A program made the translations under genes and the position numbers. Below, in pieces: positions 9,595-20,972 of a DNA stretch of 64,000 nucleotides (position 1 is its first letter; every line of letters begins with the position of its first letter). Source of the stretch: Geodermatophilus sp. DSM 44513. Lineage in GTDB: Bacteria > Actinomycetota > Actinomycetes > Mycobacteriales > Geodermatophilaceae. Location: the NCBI RefSeq assembly GCF_032460525.1, contig NZ_CP135963.1, positions 1-64,000 of the forward strand, written 5' to 3'. The notes under the pieces were generated by a model. That model was not told the DNA's origin and did no database searches. It saw only the letters and a program-made list of their open reading frames with translations.

Positions 9595-11130
9595 TCACGC
9601 CGCCTGGGCGCGGTGCGAGCCCACGGAGGCCGCCGTCCCCTGCTCGGCCGCGCGGCAGATGTTGCGGATCATGCCGCCGAAGATGGGGCCGTGGAAGGGC
9701 ACCAGGACCCGCCAGTACAGGTGCCCGAACAGCCCGGAGGGCTTGAACGTCGCCTTCTGGCGCAGCAGGGTGCGCCCGTCCTCCTGTGGTTCCACGTGGA
9801 ACTCCAGCCAGGCCAGCCCGGGCAGCCGCATCTCCGCGCGCAGCCGCAGCAGCCTGCCCTCGTCGAGCTCCTCGACCCGCCAGAAGTCCAGGGCCTCGCC
9901 GACGTAGAGGTCCGAGGGCGAGCGTCGCCCGCGCCGCAGGCCCACGCCGCCGACGGCCCGGTCCAGCCAGCCGCGCACCTCCCAGGCCAGCGGGAAGGAG
10001 TACCAGCCGCTGTCGCCGCCGATCCCCTCGACGACCCGCCACAGGTCCTCGGGCGAGGCGTCGGTCAGCCGGCTCTTCTCGTCCAGGTAGAGGGTGCCGC
10101 CGGCCCAGTCCGGGTCGGTGGGCAGCGGGTCCGACGGGGCCCCGGGCACGGACGCCGAGGACCAGCGGGTGGCCACCGTCTGGTCCCTGACCCGCTGCAC
10201 GGCCAGCCGGACGGCGTCGTCGAAGCCCAGCAGCCCCTCGGGCGGGTCGGGCACGTACCGGGCGATGTCGTGCTCGGAGCACACGACGGTGTTGCGCAGC
10301 GACTCCACCAGCGGCCGGGCGATCGACGCCGGCACGGGGGTGATCACGCCGACCCAGTGGCTGGACAGCGCCGGGCTGAGCACCGGCACCGGCAGGATCC
10401 GCCGCCTGCTGAGCCCATCGACGGCGGCGAAGCGCTGCATCATCTCCAGGTAGGTCATGACGTCGGGGCCGCCGATGTCGAAGCAGCGGTGCACGTCGCT
10501 CGGCAGGGTCGCGCAGCCGACCAGGTAGCGCAGCACGTCGCGGATGGCGATCGGCTGGATGCGGCTGTGCACCCACCGGGGCGTGATCATCAGCGGCAGC
10601 CGCTCGGTCAGGTAGCGCAGCATCTCGAAGGACGCCGACCCCGACCCCAGCACCACCGCGGCCCGCAGGACGACGGTCGGGACGCCGGAGCCGAGCAGGA
10701 TCGCGGCGACCTCCGCCCGCGAGCGCAGGTGCGGGGAGAGCTCCTCGTCGTCGGGGTCCAGCCCGCTGAGGTAGACCAGCCGGCCGACCCCGGCCTCGCG
10801 GGCGGCACCGGCCATGACCTGCGCGGTCCGCCGGTCGGTGTCCTCGAACTCGCTGCCGGTGCCCAGCGCGTGGATCAGGTAGTAGACGACGTCGACCCCG
10901 GCGCAGGCCCCGGCGACCGCCTCCGGGTCGCCGGCGTCGGCCCGGGCGATCTCGACGTCCCCGGCCCACGGGTGGTCGCGCAGCCGCTCGGGGGACCGGG
11001 TCATCACGCGGACGCGGTGCCCGGCGGCCAGCAGCTCGGGGACCAGCCGGCCGCCGATGTAGCCGGTCGCCCCGGTGACGAGGCAGGTCTTCGCTGCGGG
11101 GACGGCAGGGGTGCCCTCGGTCTCGGCCAT
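9595..11130 (-). CDS. NAD(P)-binding epimerase/SDR protein with C-terminal DUF2867
   Basis: A 511-aa two-domain protein. Residues 1-300 are an extended/atypical short-chain dehydrogenase fold with the nucleotide loop LVTGATGYIGGRL, the YYLIHALG segment and YLSGLDPDDEELSPHLRSRAEV. Residues about 330-500 match the DUF2867 arrangement, a START/SRPBCC-like ligand-binding fold (LYLDEKSRLTDASPEDLWRVVEGIGG, GEALDFWRVEELD). The chemistry is unknown; members are usually annotated as NAD-dependent epimerases or membrane-linked reductases. ATG 11130 starts just before the Rossmann strand. It is divergent from the permease gene (120 bp gap). A parS-like palindrome lies within its coding sequence at 9789-9802. 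Confidence 0.8.
   Translation of the reverse strand: MAETEGTPAVPAAKTCLVTGATGYIGGRLVPELLAAGHRVRVMTRSPERLRDHPWAGDVEIARADAGDPEAVAGACAGVDVVYYLIHALGTGSEFEDTDRRTAQVMAGAAREAGVGRLVYLSGLDPDDEELSPHLRSRAEVAAILLGSGVPTVVLRAAVVLGSGSASFEMLRYLTERLPLMITPRWVHSRIQPIAIRDVLRYLVGCATLPSDVHRCFDIGGPDVMTYLEMMQRFAAVDGLSRRRILPVPVLSPALSSHWVGVITPVPASIARPLVESLRNTVVCSEHDIARYVPDPPEGLLGFDDAVRLAVQRVRDQTVATRWSSASVPGAPSDPLPTDPDWAGGTLYLDEKSRLTDASPEDLWRVVEGIGGDSGWYSFPLAWEVRGWLDRAVGGVGLRRGRRSPSDLYVGEALDFWRVEELDEGRLLRLRAEMRLPGLAWLEFHVEPQEDGRTLLRQKATFKPSGLFGHLYWRVLVPFHGPIFGGMIRNICRAAEQGTAASVGSHRAQAA
9789..9802. promoter_or_regulatory. parS-like palindrome GTTCCACGTGGAAC, site 1
   Basis: A perfect 14-bp palindrome matching the chromosomal ParB site parS (TGTTNCACGTGAAACA type) in its symmetric C/G variant. 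It lies inside the epimerase coding region, where it encodes part of EFHVEPQED, so it is not a promoter element of that gene. Three further identical copies occur in the window. Confidence 0.7.
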
Positions 11131-11250
11131 GCCCCAGTGTCCGGCGCGGACGCCGCACGCGCTCGGGTCGCGTCGGGAGGGCCCACCCGCCACGATCGGA
11201 CCCGGCCGACGGCGGTCGCACGCACCGGTACCACCACCCGGGGGGTCCCC

Positions 11251-12675
11251 ATGGCCGACACCACGGCAGCGCCCGACCGCACGTCCGACGGCCAGCCGGC
11301 GCTCAGGCGGGTGATGGGCCCGGGCCTGCTGCTGCTGTTCATCGTCGGCGACGTCCTGGGCACCGGCATCTACGCACTGACCGGCCAGGTCGCCGCGCAG
11401 GTCGGCGGCGTGGTCTGGCTGCCGTTCCTCGTCGCCTTCCTCGTCGCCCTGGTCACCGCGTTCAGCTACCTGGAGCTGGTCACCAAGTACCCGCAGGCCG
11501 CCGGTGCGGCGCTCTACGCGCACAAGGCGTTCGGCGTCCACTTCGTGACGTTCCTCGTGGCCTTCGCGGTGATGAGCTCGGGCATCACCTCGGCGTCCAC
11601 CGCAGCGCGGGCGTTCAGCGCCAACTTCGCCCGCGTCTTCGACCTGAGCGTGGGCGAGGGCATCGGGATCACCCTCATCGGGCTGGGCTTCATGGCCCTG
11701 ATCGCCCTGGTCAACCTGCGCGGGGTCGGCGAGAGCGTCAAGGCCAACGTGGTGCTCACCTGCGTGGAGCTGACCGGCCTGCTGATCGTCATCGGCGTGG
11801 GCGTCTGGGCCCTCGGCGGCGGGGGCGGGGACTTCTCCCGGGTGACGGAGTTCGACACCGGCGAGCGCTCGGTGGTCGGCGGGGTCATCGCCGCGACCGG
11901 GCTGGCCTTCTTCGCGATGGTCGGCTTCGAGGACTCGGTCAACATGGCCGAGGAGTGCAAGGAGCCGCGGCGGATCTTCCCGAAGGTGCTGCTGGCCGGG
12001 CTGTGCCTCACCGGCCTGATCTACGTGCTGGTGTCGATCTCGGCGATCGCGCTGGTGCCGGCCGACCGGCTCAGCCAGGGCGACACCCCGCTGCTGCAGG
12101 TGGTGGAGGCCGGTGCCCCGGGCTTCCCGCTGGGCCTGTTCGGCGTCATCACCATGTTCGCCGTCGCCAACTCGGCGCTGATCAACATGCTGATGGCCAG
12201 CCGGCTGGTCTACGGCCTGAGCCGTGAGCGGGTGCTGCCGCGCCTCCTCGGCGCGGTGCACCTCCGCCGCCGCACGCCGACCACCGCCATCCTGTTCACC
12301 ACCGCGCTGGCGTTCGGGCTGATCACCTTCGTCGGGGAGGTGCCGGCCCTCGGCGGCACCACGGCCCTGCTGCTGCTCATCGTGTTCACCGTCGTGAACG
12401 TCGCCGTCCTGGTGCTGCGCCGCGACCCGGTGGACGCCGACCACTTCCGCACCCCCACGGTGCTGCCCGTCGTCGGGGCACTCGCCTGCGCCTACCTGGC
12501 CACGCCCTGGGCCGGCCGCCCCGCCGAGCAGTACCGGATCGCCGGTGTGCTGCTGGCCATCGGCGTCGTGCTGTGGGGCGTGACGGTCCTGGCGACCAGG
12601 CGCGGCGGCGCCGGGACGCCCCGGTTCGACCCCGGCCACCTGACCGGCGAGCGCCCCACCGGTCCGCGCAACTAG
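11251..12675 (+). CDS. APC-superfamily amino acid permease
   Basis: Cytoplasmic-membrane transporter for amino acids or related solutes. The 474-aa protein has about 12 hydrophobic segments. Its first helix carries the APC motif VGDVLGTGIYALTG, and later segments include SGITSASTAARAFSANF and AFFAMVGFEDSVNMAEECKEPRRIFPK, the conserved E-rich loop after helix 6. ATG 11251 follows a GGGGGGTCCCC stretch; the long upstream in-frame extension is antisense to the epimerase and is rejected. Substrate is not identifiable. An R1 element follows the stop, then a gene-free leader before gyrB. Confidence 0.88.
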   Translation: MADTTAAPDRTSDGQPALRRVMGPGLLLLFIVGDVLGTGIYALTGQVAAQVGGVVWLPFLVAFLVALVTAFSYLELVTKYPQAAGAALYAHKAFGVHFVTFLVAFAVMSSGITSASTAARAFSANFARVFDLSVGEGIGITLIGLGFMALIALVNLRGVGESVKANVVLTCVELTGLLIVIGVGVWALGGGGGDFSRVTEFDTGERSVVGGVIAATGLAFFAMVGFEDSVNMAEECKEPRRIFPKVLLAGLCLTGLIYVLVSISAIALVPADRLSQGDTPLLQVVEAGAPGFPLGLFGVITMFAVANSALINMLMASRLVYGLSRERVLPRLLGAVHLRRRTPTTAILFTTALAFGLITFVGEVPALGGTTALLLLIVFTVVNVAVLVLRRDPVDADHFRTPTVLPVVGALACAYLATPWAGRPAEQYRIAGVLLAIGVVLWGVTVLATRRGGAGTPRFDPGHLTGERPTGPRN

Positions 12676-15006
<2,331 letters not shown>

Positions 15007-15007
15007 A

Positions 15008-15069
15008 GAAGGACCCCCTCGCCCCCCGCGCCTCGCTCCGCTCGGCGCGGGCCCCTGCGAGGGGGCCAC
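15008..15069 (+). repeat. R1 stop-linked hairpin element, copy E (gyrB-gyrA)
   Basis: Starts GAAGGACCCCC right after the gyrB TGA. GGACCCCCTCGC (15011-15022) pairs with GCGAGGGGGCC (15057-15067), perfect apart from the bulged A. The inner stem CCGCGCC/GGCGCGG encloses TCGCTCCGCTC. This copy lacks the GTTCCAGCAC tail. It lies between two genes usually co-transcribed, so it may attenuate or process the message rather than fully terminate it. Confidence 0.8.
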
Positions 15070-15112
15070 GCGTCGGACGCACGACCTCGCCTCACCACCG
15101 GAGACCTGAACC

Positions 15113-17581
15113 GTGACCGAGACACCCGCCCGCGACCGCGTCGAGCCGGTCGACCTCCAGCAGGAGATGCAGCGCAGCTACATCGACTACGCGATGAGCG
15201 TGATCGTCGGCCGCGCGCTGCCCGAGGTCCGCGACGGCCTCAAGCCGGTGCACCGCCGGGTGCTGTTCGCCATGTACGACCAGGGCTTCCGCCCCGACCG
15301 CGGCTACGTCAAGTGCGCCCGGCCGGTCGCGGAGGTGATGGGCAACTACCACCCCCACGGCGACTCGGCGATCTACGACGCCCTCGTGCGGCTGGCGCAG
15401 CCGTGGGCGATGCGGTACCCGCTGATCGACGGGCAGGGCAACTTCGGCTCCCCGGGCAATGACCCTGCGGCAGCGATGCGCTACACAGAGTGTCGGTTGA
15501 CCCCGCTGGCCATGGAGATGCTGGCCGGCATCGACGAGGAGACCGTCGACTTCCAGGCCAACTACGACGGCCGGACCGAGGAACCGCTGGTCCTGCCCTC
15601 GCGCATCCCGAACCTGCTGGTCAACGGCTCGGCCGGGATCGCGGTCGGCATGGCCACCAACATGCCCCCGCACAACCTGCGCGAGGTCGCCGAGGCCGCC
15701 TACTGGGTGCTCGACCACCCGGACGCCGAGCCGGAGGAGGCCCTCACCGCGTGCATGGAGCGGGTCAAGGGCCCCGACTTCCCGACCCACGGGCTGATCG
15801 TCGGCCGCGAGGGCATCGAGGACGCGTACCGCACCGGGCGCGGGTCGGTGCGCATGCGGGCCGTCGTCACCGTCGAGGAGGACACCCGCGGCCGGGTCCA
15901 GCTGGTCGTCACCGAGCTGCCCTACCAGGTCAACCCGGACAACCTGGCCGAGGCGATCGCCGACGCCGTCCGCGACGGCCGGCTGCAGGGCATCAGCGAG
16001 ATCGCCGACGAGTCCAGCGACCGCGTCGGCCGCCGGCTGGTCATCACCCTGCGCCGGGACGCCGTTGCCAAGGTGGTGCTGAACAACCTCTACAAGCACA
16101 CCCAGCTGCAGACGTCCTTCGGTTGCAACATGCTCTCCATCGTCGAGGGCGTCCCGCGGACGCTGCGGCTCGACGAGCTGGTCCGCAAGTGGGTGGTCCA
16201 CCAGGTCGAGGTCATCGTCCGGCGCACCCGCTACCGGCTGCGCAAGGCCGAGGAGCGCGCGCACATCCTGCGCGGCTACGCCAAGGCCCTCGACCAGCTC
16301 GACGCCGTCATCGCGTTGATCCGCGGCAGCGAGTCCGCCGACGCCGCGCGCACCGGCCTGATGGAGCTGCTGGACGTCGACGAGGTGCAGGCCACCGCGA
16401 TCCTGGACCTGCAGCTGCGCCGGCTGGCGGCGCTGGAGCGGCAGCGGATCGTCGACGAGCTGGCCGAGATCGAGGCCCGCATCGCCGACCTGCAGGCCAT
16501 CCTCGACTCCCCGGAGCGGCAGCGGCGGATCGTCCGCGACGAGCTGGCCGAGATCGTGGAGAAGTTCGGCGACGACCGGCGCACGAAGTTCGTGGCCAAC
16601 GACGGTGACGTCTCCATGGAGGACCTCATCGCCGAGGAGGAGGTCGTCGTCACCATCACCCGCACCGGGTACGCCAAGCGGACCAAGAGCGACCTCTACC
16701 GCTCGCAGCGCCGCGGCGGCAAGGGCGTGATGGGCGCGACCCTGAAGCAGGACGACATCGTCGACCACTTCTTCGTGGGCTCCACCCACGACTGGATCCT
16801 CTTCTTCACCAACAAGGGCCGGGTGTACCGGGCCAAGGCCTACGAGCTCCCCGAGGCCACCCGCACCGCCCGCGGCGCGCACGTGGCCAACATCCTGGCC
16901 TTCCAGCCGGACGAGAAGATCGCCCAGGTCATGCAGATCAAGGACTACGGGGTCGCCCCGTACCTGGTCCTGGCCACTGCGAACGGGCAGGTGAAGAAGA
17001 CCCGGCTGACCGACTTCGACTCCCCGCGCAGTGGCGGCGTCATCGCGATCAACCTGCGCGAGGGCGACGAGCTGGTGGGCGCCGCGCTCATCGACCCCGA
17101 CCAGGACCTGCTGCTGGTGACCCGCAAGGCGATGTCGATCCGGTTCAAGGCCGACGACGCCACGCTCCGCCCGATGGGCCGGGCCACCGAGGGCGTCCGG
17201 GGCATCGCCCTGTCCGACGACGACCAGCTGCTGTCGATGATGGTCGTCCAGGAGGGCGTCGACGTCCTGGTGGCCACCGAGCGCGGGTTCGCCAAGCGGA
17301 CCGGCATCGAGAACTACCCGCCGCAGGGCCGCGGCGGCAAGGGCGTCCTCACCGCCGACCCCAAGGCGCGCAAGGGCAACCTGGTCGGCGCCCTGGCGGT
17401 GCAGCTCGGCGACGAGTTGTACGCCATCACCTCCGGCGGCGGGGTGATCCGGACCCCGGTCAACGGCGTCCGGCACAACAAGGACCGCGCCACCATGGGT
17501 GTCAAGCTCATGAACTTGCCCGAAGACGTGTCGATCGTGGCGATCGCCCGTACGACGGACAACGACGAGGCGTCCGCCTAG
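15113..17581 (+). CDS. gyrA: DNA gyrase subunit A
   Basis: DNA breakage-reunion subunit of gyrase. The 822-aa protein carries the catalytic tyrosine in AMRYTECRL (Tyr124), the quinolone-determining stretch [10 protein letters not shown], and six-bladed C-terminal DNA-wrapping repeats that include the GyrA-box QRRGGKG at about residues 538-544. The quinolone-pocket residue is Ser85 as in E. coli Ser83. GTG 15113 follows CCGGAGACC. The gene ends at a long bulged hairpin terminator. Confidence 0.98.
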   Translation: MTETPARDRVEPVDLQQEMQRSYIDYAMSVIVGRALPEVRDGLKPVHRRVLFAMYDQGFRPDRGYVKCARPVAEVMGNYHPHGDSAIYDALVRLAQPWAMRYPLIDGQGNFGSPGNDPAAAMRYTECRLTPLAMEMLAGIDEETVDFQANYDGRTEEPLVLPSRIPNLLVNGSAGIAVGMATNMPPHNLREVAEAAYWVLDHPDAEPEEALTACMERVKGPDFPTHGLIVGREGIEDAYRTGRGSVRMRAVVTVEEDTRGRVQLVVTELPYQVNPDNLAEAIADAVRDGRLQGISEIADESSDRVGRRLVITLRRDAVAKVVLNNLYKHTQLQTSFGCNMLSIVEGVPRTLRLDELVRKWVVHQVEVIVRRTRYRLRKAEERAHILRGYAKALDQLDAVIALIRGSESADAARTGLMELLDVDEVQATAILDLQLRRLAALERQRIVDELAEIEARIADLQAILDSPERQRRIVRDELAEIVEKFGDDRRTKFVANDGDVSMEDLIAEEEVVVTITRTGYAKRTKSDLYRSQRRGGKGVMGATLKQDDIVDHFFVGSTHDWILFFTNKGRVYRAKAYELPEATRTARGAHVANILAFQPDEKIAQVMQIKDYGVAPYLVLATANGQVKKTRLTDFDSPRSGGVIAINLREGDELVGAALIDPDQDLLLVTRKAMSIRFKADDATLRPMGRATEGVRGIALSDDDQLLSMMVVQEGVDVLVATERGFAKRTGIENYPPQGRGGKGVLTADPKARKGNLVGALAVQLGDELYAITSGGGVIRTPVNGVRHNKDRATMGVKLMNLPEDVSIVAIARTTDNDEASA

Positions 17582-17589
17582 TCTGGTGA

Positions 17590-17650
17590 GGACGACGGTG
17601 GAGGCGGGTGCCCGGTACCCCCGGGTCGGGGCACCCCGCCTCCGTCGTCC
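17590..17650 (+). terminator. Long hairpin terminator after gyrA
   Basis: GGACGAC plus GGAGGCGGG (from 17590) pair with CCCGCCTCC plus GTCGTCC (17635-17650), leaving a three-base bulge and a GC-rich apical hairpin. It starts eight bases after the gyrA stop. It is unrelated in sequence to R1. Confidence 0.7.
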
Positions 17651-17743
17651 CGACCATGACGGGCGCCCAGGCGCCCCCGGCCGCGCGCCGGGACCCCCGG
17701 GTGCGAGGCAGCGGCACAGGCCGCTGGGGAACGGGAGACTCGC

Positions 17744-18445
17744 ATGAGCGACCGGACGCAGGGTTCGGTGCGCACCGGGTCCCGGAGCGGCGACACCGCC
17801 CCGGCACAGGGGACGGCGCCCGGCCAGCAGCCCCCCACCGACGGCACGCCGTCGGTGGGGTCCACCCAGTCCATCCCCGGCGCGCACACCGCCCGGGCGC
17901 AGGCTGCCGCGACCGGCGCGCAGGCCGCCGTCGCCCCGGGGACCGCGGCGCAGCCGGTGGTCGGGACGCAGCCGGCGACCGGGGCGCAGTCCGGTGCCCC
18001 GGTGCAGCCGGGTACCGGGGCGCAGCCGGCCGTCGCCGCGGCCAAGAGCGCCCTCGGTGGCGGCCAGAAGACCGCCCGCGGTCCGCGGCGGGCCCGCCTG
18101 CAGCTGCGGCACATCGACACGTTCTCCGCGCTGAAGATCTCGCTGGTGCTGTCGATCGCGCTTTTCTTCATCTGGATGGTCGCCGTCGGCGTGCTCTACG
18201 GCGTGCTGTCCGGCCTCGGCGTCTTCGACACCCTCAACGACCTGTTCGGCCAGCTCGGCACCGCCTCCGGCGCCGACGGCCGCAGCGAGGTCATCACCCC
18301 CGGCATCGTGTTCGGCGGTGCCGCGGTCATCGGCGCGATCAACATCGTGCTGCTCACCGCGCTGTGCACCGTCGCGGCGTTCATCTACAACATGTGCTCC
18401 GACCTGGTCGGCGGCCTGGAGGTCACCCTCTCCGAGCGCGACTAG
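17744..18445 (+). CDS. DUF3566 membrane protein
   Basis: Actinobacterial membrane protein that regularly follows gyrA (mycobacterial Rv0007 position). The 233-aa chain has a cytoplasmic Ala/Gln/Pro/Thr-rich N-terminus (about 1-110) with tandem GAQ-PVV-GTQ-type repeats. The DUF3566 domain then begins at RARLQLRHIDTFSALKISLVLS, with two membrane helices (about 128-152 and 185-215) and a short acidic tail. Function is not established; links to envelope or division have been suggested for the family. ATG 17744 follows GGGAGACTC. A hairpin at 18452-18494 follows. Confidence 0.85.
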   Translation: MSDRTQGSVRTGSRSGDTAPAQGTAPGQQPPTDGTPSVGSTQSIPGAHTARAQAAATGAQAAVAPGTAAQPVVGTQPATGAQSGAPVQPGTGAQPAVAAAKSALGGGQKTARGPRRARLQLRHIDTFSALKISLVLSIALFFIWMVAVGVLYGVLSGLGVFDTLNDLFGQLGTASGADGRSEVITPGIVFGGAAVIGAINIVLLTALCTVAAFIYNMCSDLVGGLEVTLSERD

Positions 18446-18451
18446 CAGGGG

Positions 18452-18494
18452 GGCCTCCCTGCACCGACCGTTCGCGGCGGGCCGCAGGGAGGCC
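18452..18494 (+). terminator. Hairpin terminator after DUF3566 gene (R1-like)
   Basis: GGCCTCCCTGC (18452-18462) pairs perfectly with GCAGGGAGGCC (18484-18494). The 21-base loop holds CCGTTCGCGGCGGG. The layout resembles the R1 elements (stop-proximal, GG..CCC outer arms, inner GCGGCGGG) but lacks the GAGGACCC lead and the tail. It is either a terminator or a decayed R1 copy. Confidence 0.6.
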
Positions 18495-18550
18495 GCTGCA
18501 CCCGGTGCCCGCAGCCCCACCCCTGGTGCGGGACGCCGCTGGCCGCCGGG

Positions 18551-18556
18551 TACGAT
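18551..18556 (+). promoter_or_regulatory. Putative -10 element for tRNA-Ile
   Basis: TACGAT, 13 bases before the mature tRNA end. A matching -35 is not evident, so this is tentative. Confidence 0.35.
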
Positions 18557-18569
18557 CGTCGAGGTCCAC

Positions 18570-18643
18570 GGGCCTGTAGCTCAGGCGGTTAGAGCGCATC
18601 CCTGATAAGGATGAGGCCGGAGGTTCAAGTCCTCCCAGGCCCA
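18570..18643 (+). tRNA. tRNA-Ile (anticodon GAT)
   Basis: A 74-nt cloverleaf. Acceptor GGGCCTG pairs with CAGGCCC, the D-arm is GCTC..GAGC, the anticodon arm CATCC-CTGATAA-GGATG shows GAT, and the T-arm is GGAGG-TTCAAGT-CCTCC. The discriminator is A and 3' CCA is not encoded. The gyrA/tRNA-Ile/tRNA-Ala order is the usual actinobacterial one, with no rRNA genes nearby. Confidence 0.97.
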
Positions 18644-18733
18644 CCCGTGTCCCGGCACCACCGGCCCTCCCCGCTCCCGGGGTCGGGTCCCGGCCCCCTC
18701 CCGAGGGGGACTCCCGTCGAGGAGGTACCCCGC

Positions 18734-18877
18734 GTGCTCAGGAAACTGGTCCTCGCGGCTGCGGCTGCGAGCGCCCTCGCCGCCGTCCGCAGGCGGTCGG
18801 CCGGCCGCACGGAGGCCGACCTCTGGGCCGAGGCCACCCGCGGCCCCCAGGCGGTCAGCAGACCCACCACGCGCTGA
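18734..18877 (+). CDS. DLW-39 family small protein
   Basis: A 47-aa peptide beginning VLRKLVLAAAAASALAAVRR. It has one hydrophobic helix-like N-terminal stretch followed by a basic patch and the family hallmark DLWAEAT. Small proteins with a DLW motif lie next to tRNA-Ile and tRNA-Ala downstream of gyrA in many actinobacteria; their function is unknown. GTG 18734 is preceded by GGAGGTACCCC, a strong Shine-Dalgarno. The peptide is too short for routine gene calls, but the motif and position make it credible. Confidence 0.75.
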   Translation: MLRKLVLAAAAASALAAVRRRSAGRTEADLWAEATRGPQAVSRPTTR

Positions 18878-18901
18878 GCCCGGGGGTCGCACCTCCCACC
18901 C

Positions 18902-18974
18902 GGGGACGTAGCTCAATTGGCAGAGCACCGCCTTTGCAAGGCGGGGGTTAGGGGTTCGATTCCCCTCGTCTCCA
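18902..18974 (+). tRNA. tRNA-Ala (anticodon TGC)
   Basis: A 73-nt cloverleaf. Acceptor GGGGACG pairs with CGTCTCC (one G:U), the D-arm is GCTC..GAGC, the anticodon arm CCGCC-TTTGCAA-GGCGG shows TGC, and the T-arm is AGGGG-TTCGATT-CCCCT. CCA is not encoded. It lies 24 bp after the DLW-39 gene. Confidence 0.97.
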
Positions 18975-19117
18975 CTCCCCGACACCGCCGTCGGCCTGCG
19001 TTCCCGCGCCGGCCCCCCGGCGAGACGCCACCCCCCGGTCCGGGAGCCGGCCCCTGGGTCCTGGTCACGCTCCCGTGACGGTTCGGCGCGGGACGGCCCA
19101 CCGCCGAGCCCGGTCAG

Positions 19118-19123
19118 TACTGT
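19118..19123 (+). promoter_or_regulatory. Putative -10 element of the S49 peptidase gene
   Basis: TACTGT about 36 bp upstream of the start codon. An identical hexamer precedes tRNA-Leu at 35692-35697. The -35 region is unclear. Confidence 0.35.
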
Positions 19124-19159
19124 CGCGTCTCGCTGTCCCGAGACCCTGGAGGGCCCGAC

Positions 19160-20386
19160 GTGAGCACCCAGCAGCCGCCACCCGACGCGCCCCCGCCGCC
19201 GGGCCGGCCGTCCTCTCCCCTGCCGTCGTCGCCTCCGCCGTCGTCGCCCCCGCTGTCGTCGCCCCCACCCGTCTGGCGTCCGATGCCGCCGCCGGCCCCG
19301 CCGAGCCCGTTCCGGCGGGGGCTCGGCCTCGGCTTCGGCGCGAGCCTGGGCGCCGGGCTCGCGCTGGGGACGGTGGGCCTGGGCCTGGTCGTGGTCATGG
19401 TGCTCGCCCTCGTCGGGCTCGCCTCGGCGGGCGGCGAGGCCGAGACCACCGGGCCGGTGACGGAGACCGTCTGGGGTGAGCCGACCGCCGGCGCGCGGCT
19501 GATCGCCGTGCCCGTCACCGGCGTCATCCTGGGCGGGGCCAGTGACGGCGCCACCTTCGGCGGGTCGACGTACGGCTACGAGGTCGCCGACACCATCGAC
19601 TCGCTGACGGCCGAGGACGCCGACGGGCTCGTCCTGGAGCTCAACACCCCGGGCGGCACCATCTACGGCTCGCGCGCCATCGCCGACGCCGTGGAGCGCT
19701 ACCAGCAGCGGACCGGCAACCAGGTGATGGCGCACGTGCAGGGGATCTCCGCCTCCGGCGGGGTGTACGCCATGGCCGGGGCCGACCAGATCGTGGCCGA
19801 CCACGGCAGCCTGGTCGGCAGCATCGGCGTGGTCATGGGCCCGTTCCAGCGCTTCCGCGACGTCACCGGCATCCCGGGCTCGCTGCTCGAGCCGGGCGTG
19901 ACCACCGAGGGCGGCATCACCGAGGAGTACTTCACGCGGGGCCGCGGCAAGGACCTCGGCAACCCCTACCGCGACATCACCGAGGAGGAGCGTGCCGTCC
20001 TCAACGCCGGCCTGGACCGCGAGTACGCGGAGTTCGTGTCGTGGGTGTCCCAGGCGCGGGGCATCCCGGCGCCGACGATCGTCGACCAGCTCGGGGCCTT
20101 CGTCTTCGACGGCTACACCGCCGTGGACCGCGGCCTGGTCGACCGGGTCCTGGGCCGCGAGGAGGCCTACCGGTACGCCGCGGAGATGAACGGCGTCGAC
20201 CCCGAGGACACCCGGGTGGACCGGGTGGCCGGGCCCGGCTTCCTGGAGTCCCTCCTCGGCGCGACCTCCCCCGTGGACGGCACCGGCGCGGCGGCGCCGG
20301 AGCCCGGCCGCAGCACCGTCTGCACCGGCGCCCCGCTGGTCCTGGCCCATCACGGGGGGCTGGCGGCGGCCTGCACCGAGGGCTGA
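19160..20386 (+). CDS. Signal peptide peptidase SppA-like serine protease (S49)
   Basis: Membrane-anchored serine protease that degrades leftover signal peptides or other membrane peptides. The 408-aa protein has a Pro/Ser-rich cytoplasmic N-terminus (about 1-55) and one membrane helix (about 70-100). The S49 domain follows: ELNTPGGTIYGSRAIADAV, the nucleophile Ser in GISASGGVYAMAGAD, and the candidate catalytic Lys in YFTRGRGKDLGNPYRD. The single S49 domain marks the short 36K-type subfamily. GTG 19160 is preceded by CTGGAGGG. The Cys-containing C-terminal tail (STVCTG..AACTEG) is unusual and could form a disulphide outside the membrane. Confidence 0.85.
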   Translation: MSTQQPPPDAPPPPGRPSSPLPSSPPPSSPPLSSPPPVWRPMPPPAPPSPFRRGLGLGFGASLGAGLALGTVGLGLVVVMVLALVGLASAGGEAETTGPVTETVWGEPTAGARLIAVPVTGVILGGASDGATFGGSTYGYEVADTIDSLTAEDADGLVLELNTPGGTIYGSRAIADAVERYQQRTGNQVMAHVQGISASGGVYAMAGADQIVADHGSLVGSIGVVMGPFQRFRDVTGIPGSLLEPGVTTEGGITEEYFTRGRGKDLGNPYRDITEEERAVLNAGLDREYAEFVSWVSQARGIPAPTIVDQLGAFVFDGYTAVDRGLVDRVLGREEAYRYAAEMNGVDPEDTRVDRVAGPGFLESLLGATSPVDGTGAAAPEPGRSTVCTGAPLVLAHHGGLAAACTEG

Positions 20387-20438
20387 GCACCTCAGGCCAC
20401 TGCGACGCCCGCGCCCGTCCGGTGGGAGAGTGGACGTC

Positions 20439-20972
20439 GTGACCGAAGCGACCCCTGCCCGACGCGCCGTCCTGCACACCAACCACGGCGACATCACCGT
20501 CGACCTGTTCCCCGACCACGCGCCCAAGACGGTGGCGAACTTCGCCGACCTGGCCGAGGGACGCCGGGAGTGGACCCACCCGCAGACCCGCGCGAAGACG
20601 ACCGACCGCCTCTACGACGGCACCGTGTTCCACCGGATCATCGACGGGTTCATGATCCAGGGCGGTGACCCGCTGGGTCAGGGCATCGGCGGCCCGGGCT
20701 ACCAGTTCGGCGACGAGATCCACCCCGAGCTGGCCTTCACCAAGCCCTACCTGCTGGCCATGGCCAACGCCGGGCCCGGCACCAACGGCTCGCAGTTCTT
20801 CATCACCGTCGCTGCGACCACCTGGCTGACCGGCAAGCACACCATCTTCGGCGAGGTGGCCGACCAGGAGAGCCGGGACGTCGTCGATCGCATCGGCAAG
20901 GTGAAGACCGGCCGCGGGGACCGCCCGGCGGAGGACGTCGTCCTGCAGTCCGTCGAGGTGCAGCGCAGCTGA
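20439..20972 (+). CDS. ppiA: Peptidyl-prolyl cis-trans isomerase (cyclophilin)
   Basis: Cyclophilin that speeds proline isomerisation during folding; with no signal peptide it should be cytoplasmic. The 177-aa chain has the active-site arginine in VFHRIIDGFMIQGGD, the FITVAATTWLTGKHTIFGEV segment with the substrate-contacting Trp and His, and the final VVDRIGKVKTG region. GTG 20439 is chosen because GGGAGAG lies about nine bases upstream; GTG 20430 is a near alternative adding three residues. It is the ppiA of the crgA/rhomboid neighbourhood, as in mycobacteria. Confidence 0.95.
   Translation: MTEATPARRAVLHTNHGDITVDLFPDHAPKTVANFADLAEGRREWTHPQTRAKTTDRLYDGTVFHRIIDGFMIQGGDPLGQGIGGPGYQFGDEIHPELAFTKPYLLAMANAGPGTNGSQFFITVAATTWLTGKHTIFGEVADQESRDVVDRIGKVKTGRGDRPAEDVVLQSVEVQRS

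Noticed and set aside
18570..18974. rRNA operon linked to tRNA-Ile and tRNA-Ala
   Set aside because: These two tRNAs often lie in 16S-23S spacers, but no rRNA sequence flanks them. The gyrA-tRNA-Ile-tRNA-Ala order is the standard actinobacterial one.
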